In this document: positions 17,331-27,129 of the stretch, one piece after another
How positions within the stretch are numbered: the first letter of the stretch is position 1
How the letters are laid out: each line of letters begins with the position of its first letter
From: CAJQPP01 sp963793465
GTDB lineage: Bacteria > Planctomycetota > Planctomycetia > Pirellulales > Pirellulaceae
Assembly (NCBI GenBank): GCA_963793465.1
Contig: CAWCAJ010000008.1
Location: 62,001-126,000, forward strand
Length of the DNA: 64,000 bases
Reading direction: 5' to 3'
Translations under genes and position numbers: made by a program
The notes under the pieces: model-generated
Databases searched by the model: none
Told to the model about the DNA's origin: nothing
What the model saw: only the letters and a program-made list of their open reading frames with translations

Positions 17331-20300
17331 AGTCCGCCGATTCCCAAACCGCCGGTGAACTCGATCTGGAACAACGCCTCAGCCAATTTGAAAGTGATTG
17401 GCGTGCCTCCGATGACTCTCGAATTCCCAGGTACCTGCCCACAGTCGACAGCGCCTGGTATGCAGAAGCGCTCGTGGAATTGGTGCGTGTCGACATGGAA
17501 TTGCGGTGGGAATCCGGTTGTGTGCAAACGCTTCAGGATTACCTCGAGCGGTTTCCCGAGTTGAAAGAGGACCCACAAGCCCTGAACCAGGTCGCGTTTG
17601 AAGAGTATCGCCTACGGTTTGGTCGAGCAGGCGTTCATCAGGTTCAAGTCCTTCCCGATTCGATGGCCTTGCGGGAAGAGTATTCCAGAAATTATGGAAT
17701 TGAAGTTGCGGATTGGCCGGTTTGGAAAAGACCATCGAGTGAGCTGCTGCCGCAGCGTCCCTCTAGGAAAGCAACCCGCCGTAGCCAGTTTCCCCAGACC
17801 GGCGAGGACTTCTGTGGTTTCAAGCTGGTGGGCCTGTTGGGTGAAGGAGCCTGCGGGCGGGTCTTTCTGGCTCGGCAGCATGAACTGGCGAATCGCCTGG
17901 TGAGCTTGAAGATCACCAGGGAGTCTTCCAGCGAATCGTGGCACCTGGCGAAATTGCAACATACCAATATCATTCCCGTCCTCTCCGTGCACCAAAAGGA
18001 AGATCTCACTGCCTTGTGCATGCCGTTTCTGGGAATGTCGACGTTGAAAAATCTTATCGCCGAGGCCTGGAGCCACAAGGATACGGCTGACCGCAAGTCA
18101 GCCCAGTCGCTGATTTCGACGACCAACATGGCCCGCGCTCAGTCTGTGCTGGAGACCATCCGCGACCCGGAAGACCAGCAGGTTTTCGAGTTTTCAGTCA
18201 GTGCTTCCCGGGATCATTCCTGGCATACGGGTGCGGATTATCGCTGGGTGGATGTGGTCCTGGAACTGGCATGCGGCATGGCAGATGGTCTGGAACATGC
18301 GCATGAAAAAGGTCTTGTTCACGGCGATATCAAACCTGCCAACGTATTGATTTCCGATGAACAACAGCCGATCTTGCTGGACTTCCATTTGTCCCGTTCG
18401 ACTGCCGACGGCTTGCAATTTGCAGACTGGATCGGCGGGACGCTGCCCTACATGGCGCCGGAACAGCTGCGCAGCCTGGATACAGGTGAGGCAGTCAACG
18501 CGCGTTCCGACCTGTTTTCATTGGGAGCTGTCCTTTACCAGATGCTTACGGGTGAATTGCCCTTCGGGGGGAACGATTCCGACACGATTCAGGAAATGAT
18601 CGCCGCCCGTTGCCAATGGCCATCTCCCTCTATCCAAAGCCGTTGCCGGGGCCTGTCATGCGACCTGGATTCCATTGTGGCCAAGTGCCTGGCTCCAAAG
18701 CCTGAAAATCGCTATCAATCGGCACGGCAACATGCTTACCGATTTGCAATTCCGTCGGGCCAACCGCTCTCTACGTTACGCGCCAAACCGTTCCTGGAAA
18801 GAAAAGACTCAAAAATTTGTTCGGCGACATCCAAGATTGACTTCCGCGGCTTCCATGGGCGCCATTACGTCCATCCGGGTACTCTGCCTGATACTTGCAC
18901 TTGCCAATCGGGCCAACCGCATTGCTACGCTGCAAGCGGCGGACGAAAGTCGCCAATTCGTCGAGCAGCTTGAAAAGGCAAAGCTGGCCATGAGTGTGAT
19001 TACGCAGGATTTCGAAAGCATCGAAAGGTCCCAGCAAGAGACCCGCCGTTTGTTGGAGCAGTTCGCGGCCAGAACGCCAGAACAATGGTCCCACAATCCC
19101 AGAATCCATCGAATTTCGGCCACCGCAGCGTCGCGGGAAAGGCAACGGATTGGGAGTACCCTGTTCTGGTTCGCCGAATCGTGCAGACGCTCAGCACGCG
19201 GCATTCAGAATCCCGAGCAACGTAGCAAACTGCTGGATCAGGCACTGCAGGACAACGCTCGAGCGGAGTGGTTCCTGGCGGAGAAACCCACCCCGGCAGG
19301 AATCGTCTTGCAACGTGCGCAGCTGTTGATCGCGGCCGGTGATTCCTCGACCGGGGAAGCACTGGTTAAAGAAGCCGAGGCCCGCCCCTCAATCGGCTTT
19401 GGATGCATTGATGGCAACAACGCTGATGGAATCATCGCCAAGCTCGGTGCAGTATGCCGAACAACTGATGGAACAGGATGGGCAAAACCACACATCCTGG
19501 ATCGTCGCGGCACGTGCCATGTTCATGCATGGCCAAAAAGAACGTGGCTTGGCATGCCTGCAGATGGCGGTTTCCTTGGAACCGGAAAACTCCCATGCCA
19601 ACTGGATGTTGGGGCGTGCCCGGTTTGATGCCGGCGATCTGCATGGTGTGCTGGAAGCATACCAGCGAGTAGGCCCCGAGGATTCTGCCTACCTGTTGGT
19701 GTTGATGAACCAGGCAATTGTCTGGTTGAACCTGGGGGAACCCAAAGCCGCTGAACAGGCCCTTACCGATGCCATCCAAGGGGGTGCCAATAACAGCCGC
19801 ATCTGGTTCCTGCGTTCGCAAGCCTGGGAAATGTTGGGAGAAAGCTCGGCCGCCCAGGCGGATATGAAAGCCTTTTTGGAAAAGAAACCCTGCGACGAAT
19901 TGGGGTATCTGACGCTGGGTGAACAGTTTGTGGAATCCAACCCCCAAGCAGCCATCCGGAATTTCCAGCAGGCCCTGCAACTGAACCCGCGCTCGGCCAC
20001 AGCCATCCAGAATCTGGCGCATGTTTATTCCGAAGTGCTGGGAGACCTACCTGAAGGCAATCCAGTGGATCAATCAACTGGTGCAGCTGGACGACCACAA
20101 CCCTGTCTATTTGAGTTATCGGGGCGTGCTAAACGCTCGCAACGGGAAACGGGCAACCGCTCTCCGAGATGCACATGCCGCGTTGCAGATTCGCCGCGAT
20201 GCCGACACGCTTTATCGAGTCGCCGGCATTTACGCTCAAACTGGACGCAGTGAACCCGCGGACCTGGTTCAGGCCGTCAACGTGCTGTCAGAGGCCAGTA

Positions 20301-20446
20301 TGCTGAATGCCCGCCTAGTTCAGGACTATGCCAAAATGGACCCGGATATCGAGCCCCTGAGAGGAATAAAACCTTATCAGGAGCTGATGAAAACGATCCA
20401 GGAATTGGCCGTCTTGGACGAAAGTTCCGCTCCACCAACGGATTAG
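17327..20446 (+). pseudogene. Ser/Thr protein kinase with TPR domain, three frameshifts
   Basis: Conceptual joining gives one kinase-TPR protein of about 1040 residues. Frame one covers an N-terminal extension and the kinase domain: glycine loop LLGEGACGRVFLA near residue 168, LVHGDIKPANVLI near 330, LDFHLSRS, and GGTLPYMAPEQL. The catalytic loop reads HGD and the Mg loop DFH, a planctomycete variant. Near 18735 the frame shifts and continues through FRRANRSLRYAPNRSWKEKT, a transmembrane-like segment and a coiled coil. It shifts again near 19385 into TPR helices, and near 20040 into the end (VLDESSAPPTD). All four segments are otherwise free of nonsense changes. It is coupled to the ECF gene and probably once transduced an envelope signal. 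Confidence 0.8.
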
Positions 20447-20634
20447 GGCCAGGCAGCTGCAGGCCCGAACTCTCTGCTGGAAAAAGGACCAAAATTTCTT
20501 GTCAACTTCGGATTTTGTCTGGCGGACCCAGGCAAGATATTCGACTCCTTTGCTTGAGCAAGGGAGTATTAGCCTTATAATTCCGACCTCCTCCCCGCTT
20601 CCTTTTCGCTCAAAGACCAACCAGGAAACCTTCC

Positions 20635-22742
20635 ATGAATAGTCAGGTCGCGATCACCGAATTTGTGTCTCGGGACAATGAGGGCTTTGCTGGATTTTCC
20701 GATGATGGGGTATTCAGCCGATCCTCCTCAGGCAACCAGGGCCAGTTTGAGAATGGGGTCTGGGATTCGCCTTCGAGGCTTTCTTTCAGTTTTGTACCCG
20801 ATGGTACGGCGGTGTCCGATTACTGGGAAAGTTCACTTTTCAGTGCTTTCCGCAATTTGCTGAACGAAACACAATTGAAGCAATCCATCGGAAATGCCTT
20901 CCAGTCCTGGGCCGCTGTCGCCGGCGTTAATTTTGGCCAGAATTCAGATAGCGGTGATCCCCTGGGAATCGCTGGACTAACCCAGGGAGATTCCCGATTT
21001 GGCGACATCCGAATTGGTGCCATTCCACTGCAGGAAAACGTTCTGGCGGTGGCTTTGCCTTTTCCGCCGGGCATGACCGGAACCTGGGCCGGGGATACCC
21101 TGTTCAATGCCAATGCCAAGTTCGCTTCGGCCGACGAATTTTTTGCCGTCGCACTTCATGAAATTGGACATACGCTCGGACTGGAACATTCCAACAATCC
21201 CAACGATGTCATGTATGCTGGCGGGCTCGAATACCACACTTTCTCCGCTGGATATCGAGGCAATCCAGAATCGTTATGGACAACGCATGCTGGATCAGTA
21301 CGACTCGGACAGAACCAACAATGACACGCCGGAAGACGCGACGGAAATCAAACTGGCCGGTAGCCTGAAAGGAGAGATCCCTCTGGTCGCATTCGGCGAC
21401 ATCCACTCGGCCACGGACGTGGACCATTATGAACTGGATATTTACTCCAACTACCTGGGAACCGTCACTTTTCGCGTCGTATCCGCAGGGATCAGCCAGT
21501 TGGCACCACAAGTCGCGGTGTTCGATTCAAACGGCGTCCAGCTTGCCTTTTCCAGCAGTACTTCGCTTACGGGTGACGACCTGCTGCTGACACTGACACC
21601 GCCATCGGACAAGCTCATTCTCCAGGTAAAGGCCGCTGGCGTCCAGCAACGAGACGTCGGCAGCTATTCCCTGGTCACGCTGTTTGACAGCGACGTTCAG
21701 TTTGAACCCCAAAAGCTGGAAGCCACCATTACTCAGGAATTGTGGAACTTGGAACAAACCGATGTGCACACCATTTTTTCCTCCCCGATGCCGCTTTTCA
21801 ACGATGACCTGCACACCAACGATTCACTGCTGACGGCCACGGACCTGGCGCCTGTTGCCGGAGTGGTCAATGAAGACCGCTTTCGGGTACAAGCCGTGAT
21901 TGCGGATTCCGTCGATGTGGACTTCTATCGTTTTCGAGTGCCCGCTGCGGGCCAAACTCTCACCGCTACCTTAACGTCAATGGAATCCCTGGGCCTGGTG
22001 GGCAAGCTGGAATTTTACGACAGCAATTTTTCAAAGCTTGAGGCACGCATCATCAATAACGGCAACGGCCGATTGATCGCTCAACTGGAAGGCTTGGCTC
22101 CCGGAGACGACTACCTCGTTCAAGTCAGGGCCGATCGCCCTGGCCAGGGATTTGATATCGGCAATTACAATCTGGATCTGGGATTCCGGGCCCAAGCCGC
22201 GTTACTGAATACCTTCGCCGAAGGTCAACTGACGTCCTACCGACAGCCCGCGATCCATACGCTGTTTTGTCGCCGAAACCCGACTCTTTAACTTGGGCAT
22301 CGAAGCCAAATTTGCAAACGGATTCCAGGATGCAGTAATTTGGATGACCATTTACGCGGAGAACGGATCCATCGTCCACCAGGGCTTGACTCGCCCCGGG
22401 GAATTCCGGACGGCCAATAGCGTTGTCTTGCAGCCCGGCACTTACTCGATCCGTGTTTCGATGGCGTTTCCGGACGGCAAACGCATTCCCGCCTCACCCA
22501 TCCGCAGTGCTTTGAGCTATCGAATATTGGGCACCAGCGTCGGCGATCCAATCGGCCCGGAATTGATCAAATCCGGCCGACAACCCTTCCCCAAATGTGA
22601 TCCGGTTACCAATGAATATTGTTATCCCGGTGATCGACACACCACAGCAACCTTCCTGGTTGTCGATGGCAACGAGAGTTCAATTCCCAACACTGGCACA
22701 ACACAGCCGAGTTATCAGGACATCAACAGTTGGTATTGGTAA
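20635..22742 (+). pseudogene. Matrixin-like zinc metalloprotease with PPC-type domains, two frameshifts
   Basis: The first segment (20635 to about 21235) is a metzincin protease. It has SFSFVPDGT, the helix IGNAFQSWAAVAGVNF and the zinc motif HEIGHTLGLEHS followed by NPNDVMYAG, the Met-turn. A frameshift near 21230 leads to LSPLDIEAIQNRYG, the normal end of a matrixin domain. Then come two or three beta-sandwich modules of the pre-peptidase C-terminal type (ATDVDHYELDIYSNYLGTV; DSVDVDFYRFRVPAAGQTL). A second shift near 22260 leads to the last module (FVAETRLFNLGIEAKFANG to SWYW). GGAAA precedes the ATG. No signal peptide is obvious. It follows the kinase gene by 190 bp and may be its regulated output. 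Confidence 0.78.
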
Positions 22743-22804
22743 CAGAATTGGCCACGCCGCCAAGGTCGAGTATCCACATTCTGGCCCACCCACGCTTTTT
22801 GATC

Positions 22805-22834
22805 AAAAAAAACCCGGCCAAAATTGACCGGGTC
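22805..22834 (-). terminator. Rho-independent terminator of the TIGR03067 gene
   Basis: On the minus strand ACCCGG and CCGGGT form a GC-rich stem around a loop of about 10 bases, followed by eight T. It lies about 90 bp beyond the stop codon of the minus-strand gene ending at 22925. Confidence 0.75.
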
Positions 22835-22894
22835 GCTGATGACTGATATGGCAGGGACGACTACCGGTTTCCTTCCTTGATCCAGTCGCCGCCT

Positions 22895-22926
22895 GTTACC
22901 CCTGGGTTCTGTTACCCCCGGGTTCT
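22895..22926. repeat. 16-bp tandem duplication at the stop codon of the TIGR03067 gene
   Basis: Two 16-bp units, gttacccctgggttct and gttacccccgggttct, differ at one base. On the minus strand the second overlaps the TAG stop (22925-22927) and the other follows directly. Confidence 0.8.
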
Positions 22927-23947
22927 ATTGAGTCTTCACGGTGCGCGAAACGCGACCCATCTCGTCGACCAGGACCATGTCCTTGGCGGAAATCGAGCGG
23001 ATCGAGGGATTGTAGCCGTGGTTCACCATGTTCGCCCGCGTCGACGATGTGATCGTGGCAATCAACCTGCCATTGGTGACCGTCCAGTCCCCGGACGAGA
23101 CGGGCGTGGGCACAAAAATTTTCTGGAAATTCTGCACCGCCTCATGGTAGCGATAGGTTTGAAACTTGCCATTGGACCCAAATACCATGTCCACCGAGCC
23201 ATCATGATCATTAATACGCCAGGTGCCCAGCAACATGTTGCGAACTTCCGTATCGGTAAGTACCGGACGTCCCACCATGCTGTTGGGGGCCGGCGTGGTG
23301 CTGGTCACCGGCCGCGTGATCACGCTGGTACTGGATGAGGTCGTTACCGGCGGCGGCGGCGGGGTCGCGTTGGTGATGGGGGCGCTGGTCGGCGCCGGTG
23401 GCAACATCGCCGTCATGTTCATCGGGGGCGGAGTGGGCAGGGTGGCGTTGTAACCCGGGATCTGGGTTTCGCCGGCTTCAAAGCGTTCCAGCACCATCAG
23501 CGTTTGCTTGGATCCAGCGTGGGCACTGAAGTCATTGACGGGCTGGGCAGGATCGTGGGCCAGGCAAATCACCAACTTGGCATTGTCGAATTTGTAGATC
23601 CCGGCGCCACGCGACGTATCACGTTCATAGATTGCCAGTTTTTTCGGGTAGGACGTCGGATCCAGCCGAAAGGTGCGTGTCCCTTTGGCACCCGTTACCG
23701 GGGATTTGAACAGGATCGTGAAATCCACAATCTCAAAAATGCCGCCACCGGGCATCACTTGAGCCATCTGCTCAGGGGGAACGGACTGTCCGTTCTCAAC
23801 CAACTGGACCACACGCCAACTGCCACGCAGGGTGGCCAGTTCATTCTCAACGGCGTTCTGTTGAGCCACGGCCGATGACCAGCTTAAACAACTTAGCGCT
23901 GCCGCCGCCAGGAAACAGCACAAACGGGATGGGTTCGAAAATCTCAT
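22925..23947 (-). CDS. Exported planctomycetal protein with a TIGR03067-like domain
   Basis: A signal peptide (MRFSNPSRLCCFLAAAALSC, cleavage near AVAQQ) precedes a domain beginning LATLRGSWRVVQLVENGQSV and continuing with FEIVDFTILFK, FRLDPTSYPKKLAIY and YKFDNAKLVICL. This matches the planctomycetal TIGR03067 pattern. A Pro/Thr/Ser-rich linker (about residues 190-245) leads to a second beta-rich module with LLGTWRINDHDGSVDMVF and SSGDWTVTNGRLIATI, resembling a lipocalin-like half. ATG 23947 is preferred over 23995 because it places the signal peptide at the N-terminus with AGAAG just upstream. The function is unknown. Its stop codon is embedded in a 16-bp tandem repeat and a terminator follows. 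Confidence 0.75.
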   Translation of the reverse strand: MRFSNPSRLCCFLAAAALSCLSWSSAVAQQNAVENELATLRGSWRVVQLVENGQSVPPEQMAQVMPGGGIFEIVDFTILFKSPVTGAKGTRTFRLDPTSYPKKLAIYERDTSRGAGIYKFDNAKLVICLAHDPAQPVNDFSAHAGSKQTLMVLERFEAGETQIPGYNATLPTPPPMNMTAMLPPAPTSAPITNATPPPPPVTTSSSTSVITRPVTSTTPAPNSMVGRPVLTDTEVRNMLLGTWRINDHDGSVDMVFGSNGKFQTYRYHEAVQNFQKIFVPTPVSSGDWTVTNGRLIATITSSTRANMVNHGYNPSIRSISAKDMVLVDEMGRVSRTVKTQ

Positions 23948-24209
23948 GGTTCTTCTCGGTCGCATATTGGGTCTCGGGACAATGGGTCCGGTCATTCATT
24001 GCCGGACGGTTTCCATCTGCAGGCAAGCCTAGAAATTATGGCGATTTCCTACAACATCATTCGCTCAGCAAAGATCCCGGGGCCGCTTCCCAGGGGCAAA
24101 TTCGGCCAGCGACCTCGGAAAGAACGCTGGCAACCCGGAATCTGGCATTCCCCGCTGGCGGATAGCGACCACTGCCCCCCCCCTGGCGTTCCACTCCGCA
24201 ATTTGCGAC

Positions 24210-24238
24210 TTGATGGGCCGGCTTCCGGGTCTTATACT
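24210..24238 (+). promoter_or_regulatory. Putative sigma-70-type promoter of the small basic protein gene
   Basis: TTGATG (24210-24215) and TATACT (24233-24238) are separated by exactly 17 bp. They lie about 85 bp upstream of the small basic protein start at 24324. This is the cleanest promoter-like sequence I found in the window, as would suit a highly expressed gene. Confidence 0.5.
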
Positions 24239-24323
24239 CTGGGGCTTGCTACCAAACTGAATTTTGGCATCGACTTCACGGCCTGGCCGCTGTGAGGCGG
24301 TACAAGAAATCGAGTATAGACTG

Positions 24324-24545
24324 ATGACGATTGACAAAAGCCTGAAAATCCAAGCCGGCTCTACCAAGACCCGCAACGTGCTGACCCGTTCCGAACGACT
24401 GGCCAAGCTGATCGAAACCGATCGTTGGCAGGATGGCGATTCCATCTATGGCATGCCCAAGGTCCGTGTGCAGAAAATCTCGATGAAGAAGAAGAAGAAA
24501 GTCAAGAAAGAAGAAGAAGAAACGGACAAGAAGAAAAAGAAGTAG
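24324..24545 (+). CDS. Small basic protein of the PVC group (TIGR04137-like)
   Basis: This is a 73-residue, very basic protein. Its core, MTIDKSLKIQAGSTKTRNVL then TRSERLAKLIETDRWQDGDS and IYGMPKVRVQKI, matches the small basic protein family known from Chlamydiae and Verrucomicrobia and suspected to associate with the ribosome. The C-terminus is a run of Lys and Glu (KKKKKVKKEEEETDKKKKK). The ATG at 24324 gives the family's usual start; an upstream in-frame ATG at 24264 is not conserved. A promoter-like sequence lies upstream and a strong terminator follows, so it is probably monocistronic. The role remains inferred. Confidence 0.85.
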   Translation: MTIDKSLKIQAGSTKTRNVLTRSERLAKLIETDRWQDGDSIYGMPKVRVQKISMKKKKKVKKEEEETDKKKKK

Positions 24546-24619
24546 TCCGGGGTCCACAGTCCGCGGGTCTGCATGTCGAGACTCCCCCCCTTCGAACCAT
24601 GCCCATGATCGAAAGTCCC

Positions 24620-24648
24620 AACCCGGCTCATCCAGCCGGGTTTTTTTT
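24620..24648 (+). terminator. Rho-independent terminator of the small basic protein gene
   Basis: A perfect 9-bp stem, AACCCGGCT / AGCCGGGTT, closes a 5-base loop and runs into a T tract, about 75 bp after the stop codon. Confidence 0.9.
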
Positions 24649-24699
24649 GCCCCGTACCGCCCCAGCCTGGTTCGCGATACGAGCGTGCCATCACTGAAA

Positions 24700-24780
24700 A
24701 GCCGGCAGTCCCATCCCGGACCAGAGCGATCGGGTGCCACTGCTGGCTTGCCCAGCAGTGTCGTTGTGAACCCGGCACAG
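24700..24780 (-). repeat. Palindromic intergenic repeat, copy in minus orientation
   Basis: Positions 24738-24760 form the hairpin CACTGCTGG-cttgc-CCAGCAGTG. Its flanks on the minus strand (gctggactgtgccgggttcac before, tggcaccc after) match the copies at 29425-29500 and 56725-56806. It lies between the terminator of the small basic protein gene and the 3' end of an unknown minus-strand gene. Confidence 0.75.
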
Positions 24781-24790
24781 TCCAGCCCAT

Positions 24791-24850
24791 TCAGATTAGA
24801 ACGGGCTCAGATTAGAACGGGCTCAGATTGGAACGGCCTCAGATTTGACC
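24791..24850. repeat. 16-bp tandem repeat (3.75 units) after a stop codon
   Basis: Units tcagattagaacgggc (twice), tcagattggaacggcc and a partial tcagatttgacc lie end to end. On the minus strand the array starts 5 bp after the TAG of the gene at 24856-25125. The agatctgaat-like core also resembles the flank of the palindromic repeats. Confidence 0.85.
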
Positions 24851-24855
24851 AGCCA

Positions 24856-25125
24856 CTAAGCAGCATGCCGGGAGTTGTCGGCTTGGGAATCCTCGGGGCC
24901 GGAAATAGCCAGCGTATCCGCCAACCGGCCATCCCGCCGCAACTCAACCGTCAGATGATCGATCAGCCAGATCGCTTCCACCGAACCGACGCAAAAGCGG
25001 TAGCCGTAGAGACAACCGTCTTTCAGCAGGATGGACTCTTTCCAGGGTTTGTCTGCCGCCAGGCTGGCGTGGGTCTTGACCCACCGTTCTACCTGAGTGC
25101 GAACCTGTTCCAGTTTTTTTTGCAT
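24856..25125 (-). CDS. Small soluble protein of unknown function
   Basis: This is an 89-residue acidic protein with an amphipathic N-terminal helix (MQKKLEQVRTQVERWVKTHA) followed by short beta-rich segments (WKESILLKDGCLYGYRFC, EAIWLIDHLTVELRRDG). There is no signal peptide or membrane segment. I recall similar short proteins in planctomycetes but cannot name a family. Support comes from a coherent amino-acid pattern, its isolated position, and a tandem repeat abutting its stop codon as in neighbouring real genes. The upstream region to 25501 (about 375 bp) holds no other gene that I can support. Confidence 0.55.
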   Translation of the reverse strand: MQKKLEQVRTQVERWVKTHASLAADKPWKESILLKDGCLYGYRFCVGSVEAIWLIDHLTVELRRDGRLADTLAISGPEDSQADNSRHAA

Positions 25126-25501
25126 CGCTTGCCGTTGACCGTTGGGGTTTCTGGTGCGTCCTGTCTTTCATCGACGGTTCGTCGGCACGAAAATCAACCC
25201 GCGGTTTGCTGAGCTGGCAAGGTCAACCCAATGGGCACGGTCCCAAAATGGCCGCCATGGCCCAGCTGGCGGGCCCATCGCTGGAACAGGTTCCCGGACT
25301 TTGATGTCCCGCGAAAGCGGCTCGCACGACCGGCCAATTCTCAGACGATCTGCGAAAAAAACCCGATTTCCAGGCAGACTGGCCCCTGAGCGGGAATTTT
25401 GTCGATCCCCAATGCCAGGCAGACCGTAAAATATCGGGTGCGTTCCACTCCATCATGCGGCGTGTATTCAGGTCACATGACTCAACGACGAAAGGGCTGA
25501 A

Positions 25502-26182
25502 ATGGCCAGAGGCGATCATCTGGTGGTTCCGTTTGGACCCTACACCCACCACGGCATCGATTTGGGCGATGGCACGGTGATTCACTACGGTCGTGGGCTG
25601 CACAACAAAACCCTTGCGCGGGTGGAGATCGTGAACCGCGAGGAATTTTGCAGCGACCAGCCTGTCCAGATCCGTCAGGATCAAGCCGCTTTCCCGGTCG
25701 ATCAGATCATCGAACGCGCGCTCAGCCGAATGGATGAAGCCGACTACGACGTTTTGGAAAACAACTGCGAACATTTTGTGAACTGGTGTCGGCGAGGCGC
25801 CGCCGAAAGCCACCAGGTCAACCTGGCGGATTCCCTTTGTCGGCGAGGCACCGCCGCGGCAGCCAAAATCGCCCTGCCCAAAATCGCTCGACGTTACGCT
25901 GCGGGCAAGATCGCTGCCCGTGCGGCCGGCCGTCTTGCCCTGGTCGCTTCACTGGCGGGTGATGCCGCCCAGGTTTCCACCGAGCTGCTGGCGTATCGCA
26001 TGGGTCAGGACGGTCAGCGAGCTCGCGACTGGGGGCGACGTTCCGGCGCGTTGGCTTCCAGCAGCGTTGGCTATATGCTGGGAGGGCCTCCCGGAGCAGC
26101 GATGGGTTGCAGCGGTTGGTTGTTTGGCGAAGCGGTTGGCCAGGCAGCCACCCAGACAGTGCGCAGGACCCTGCGTCGCTGA
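25502..26182 (+). CDS. LRAT-like (NlpC/P60 superfamily) domain protein
   Basis: The N-terminal about 120 residues form a lecithin:retinol acyltransferase-like domain, a circularly permuted papain-like fold. GDHLVVPFGPYTHHGIDLGD places the catalytic His after a Tyr-Thr, GTVIHYGRG follows, and YDVLENNCEHFVNWCRRG holds the nucleophilic Cys in the NCEHFV motif. The remainder (about residues 130-226) is Ala/Gly-rich with hydrophobic segments (GRLALVASLAG; VGYMLGGPPGAAMGCSGW) that look membrane-associated. Bacterial relatives are thought to act on acyl or peptide bonds in lipids or the cell wall; the substrate here is unknown. The ATG at 25502 follows AAAGGGCTGAA. kdsB starts about 90 bp downstream. 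Confidence 0.82.
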   Translation: MARGDHLVVPFGPYTHHGIDLGDGTVIHYGRGLHNKTLARVEIVNREEFCSDQPVQIRQDQAAFPVDQIIERALSRMDEADYDVLENNCEHFVNWCRRGAAESHQVNLADSLCRRGTAAAAKIALPKIARRYAAGKIAARAAGRLALVASLAGDAAQVSTELLAYRMGQDGQRARDWGRRSGALASSSVGYMLGGPPGAAMGCSGWLFGEAVGQAATQTVRRTLRR

Positions 26183-26272
26183 AGCCCTGCGTCAGCAACC
26201 CAGGATTCCGGGGTCAGGCTTTGAATTCCATACCTGCCACCTGCCCCCCGGCTGCCTGTGATCCCGAAAACG

Positions 26273-27016
26273 ATGATCGTGATTCCCGCACGATTGGCTT
26301 CCACGCGTCTACCCAACAAGTTGCTGTTGGCGGAAACGGGGCAGCCCTTGATTCAACACACCTATCAGGCGGCCGCCCAATCGCAGCTGGCCAACGAGAT
26401 TCTGGTGGCCGCGGATGATCCGCAGATCGTGGCTGCCGTGACCGCCTTTGGAGGCCAGGCCGTGCTGACCCGGACGGACCATCCAAGTGGCACCGATCGC
26501 CTGGCCGAGATCGCTGCGCTGCGGCCGGATGTGGAGTGGTTTGTCAACGTGCAGGGCGACGAGCCAGAGATCGACGCCGCGGATATTGATCTTGCGATCC
26601 GCCTGTTGCGGGACAACCCCCAGGCGGATATGACAACCCTGGCGACACCCATAGCGGATCTGCAGCGGTTTCAGGATCCCGCTTGTGTGAAGGTGGTTTT
26701 CGACCAACGGGGCCGGGCACTGTACTTCAGTCGCAGTCCGATTCCCTATCCCCGCGAAGGATTCGCAGACCTCCAGACCACCCATCCCGGCAGCTTCGCC
26801 TTTCAGCACATCGGTTTGTACGGTTATTGTCGATCCACGTTACTGGAACTGACAGGCACGCCCCGTCCTGCCAGCGAAGTTGCCGAATCCCTGGAACAGT
26901 TACGCGCCCTGCACATCGGAAAATTGATTCTGGTCGCCCTGACACCTCACGTTTCGCGGGGAGTCGACACCCTCGAGGATTACCGGGCGTTTGTCAGTCG
27001 ACACTCGAGTTGCTAG
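26273..27016 (+). CDS. kdsB: 3-deoxy-manno-octulosonate cytidylyltransferase
   Basis: KdsB activates KDO with CTP to CMP-KDO for lipopolysaccharide core synthesis, evidence for an outer membrane with LPS. The protein shows MIVIPARLASTRLPNKLLL, the nucleotide-binding strand VNVQGDEPEID, ALYFSRSPIPYPRE, HIGLYGYCRSTL and ESLEQLRALHIG, all typical. A GTG at 26258 would add five residues; ATG 26273 begins directly at the conserved strand. Neither start has an obvious ribosome-binding site. pyrG follows on the same strand after 113 bp. kdsB and pyrG, both concerned with CTP, are frequent neighbours. A 16-bp duplication lies between them. Confidence 0.93.
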   Translation: MIVIPARLASTRLPNKLLLAETGQPLIQHTYQAAAQSQLANEILVAADDPQIVAAVTAFGGQAVLTRTDHPSGTDRLAEIAALRPDVEWFVNVQGDEPEIDAADIDLAIRLLRDNPQADMTTLATPIADLQRFQDPACVKVVFDQRGRALYFSRSPIPYPREGFADLQTTHPGSFAFQHIGLYGYCRSTLLELTGTPRPASEVAESLEQLRALHIGKLILVALTPHVSRGVDTLEDYRAFVSRHSSC

Positions 27017-27029
27017 AATTCTCCGGATT

Positions 27030-27061
27030 GAAGTCAAGAAATTCTGAAGTCAAGAAATTCT
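27030..27061. repeat. 16-bp perfect tandem duplication after kdsB
   Basis: The unit gaagtcaagaaattct occurs twice end to end, starting 13 bp after the kdsB stop codon. A partial aattct precedes it. Confidence 0.85.
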
Positions 27062-27129
27062 GGTAAGGGGTGCGTTTTCCCGGCGGTCCATGCCAATTCC
27101 AGACACCGTTCGTGGGGAAGGAAAACTCG

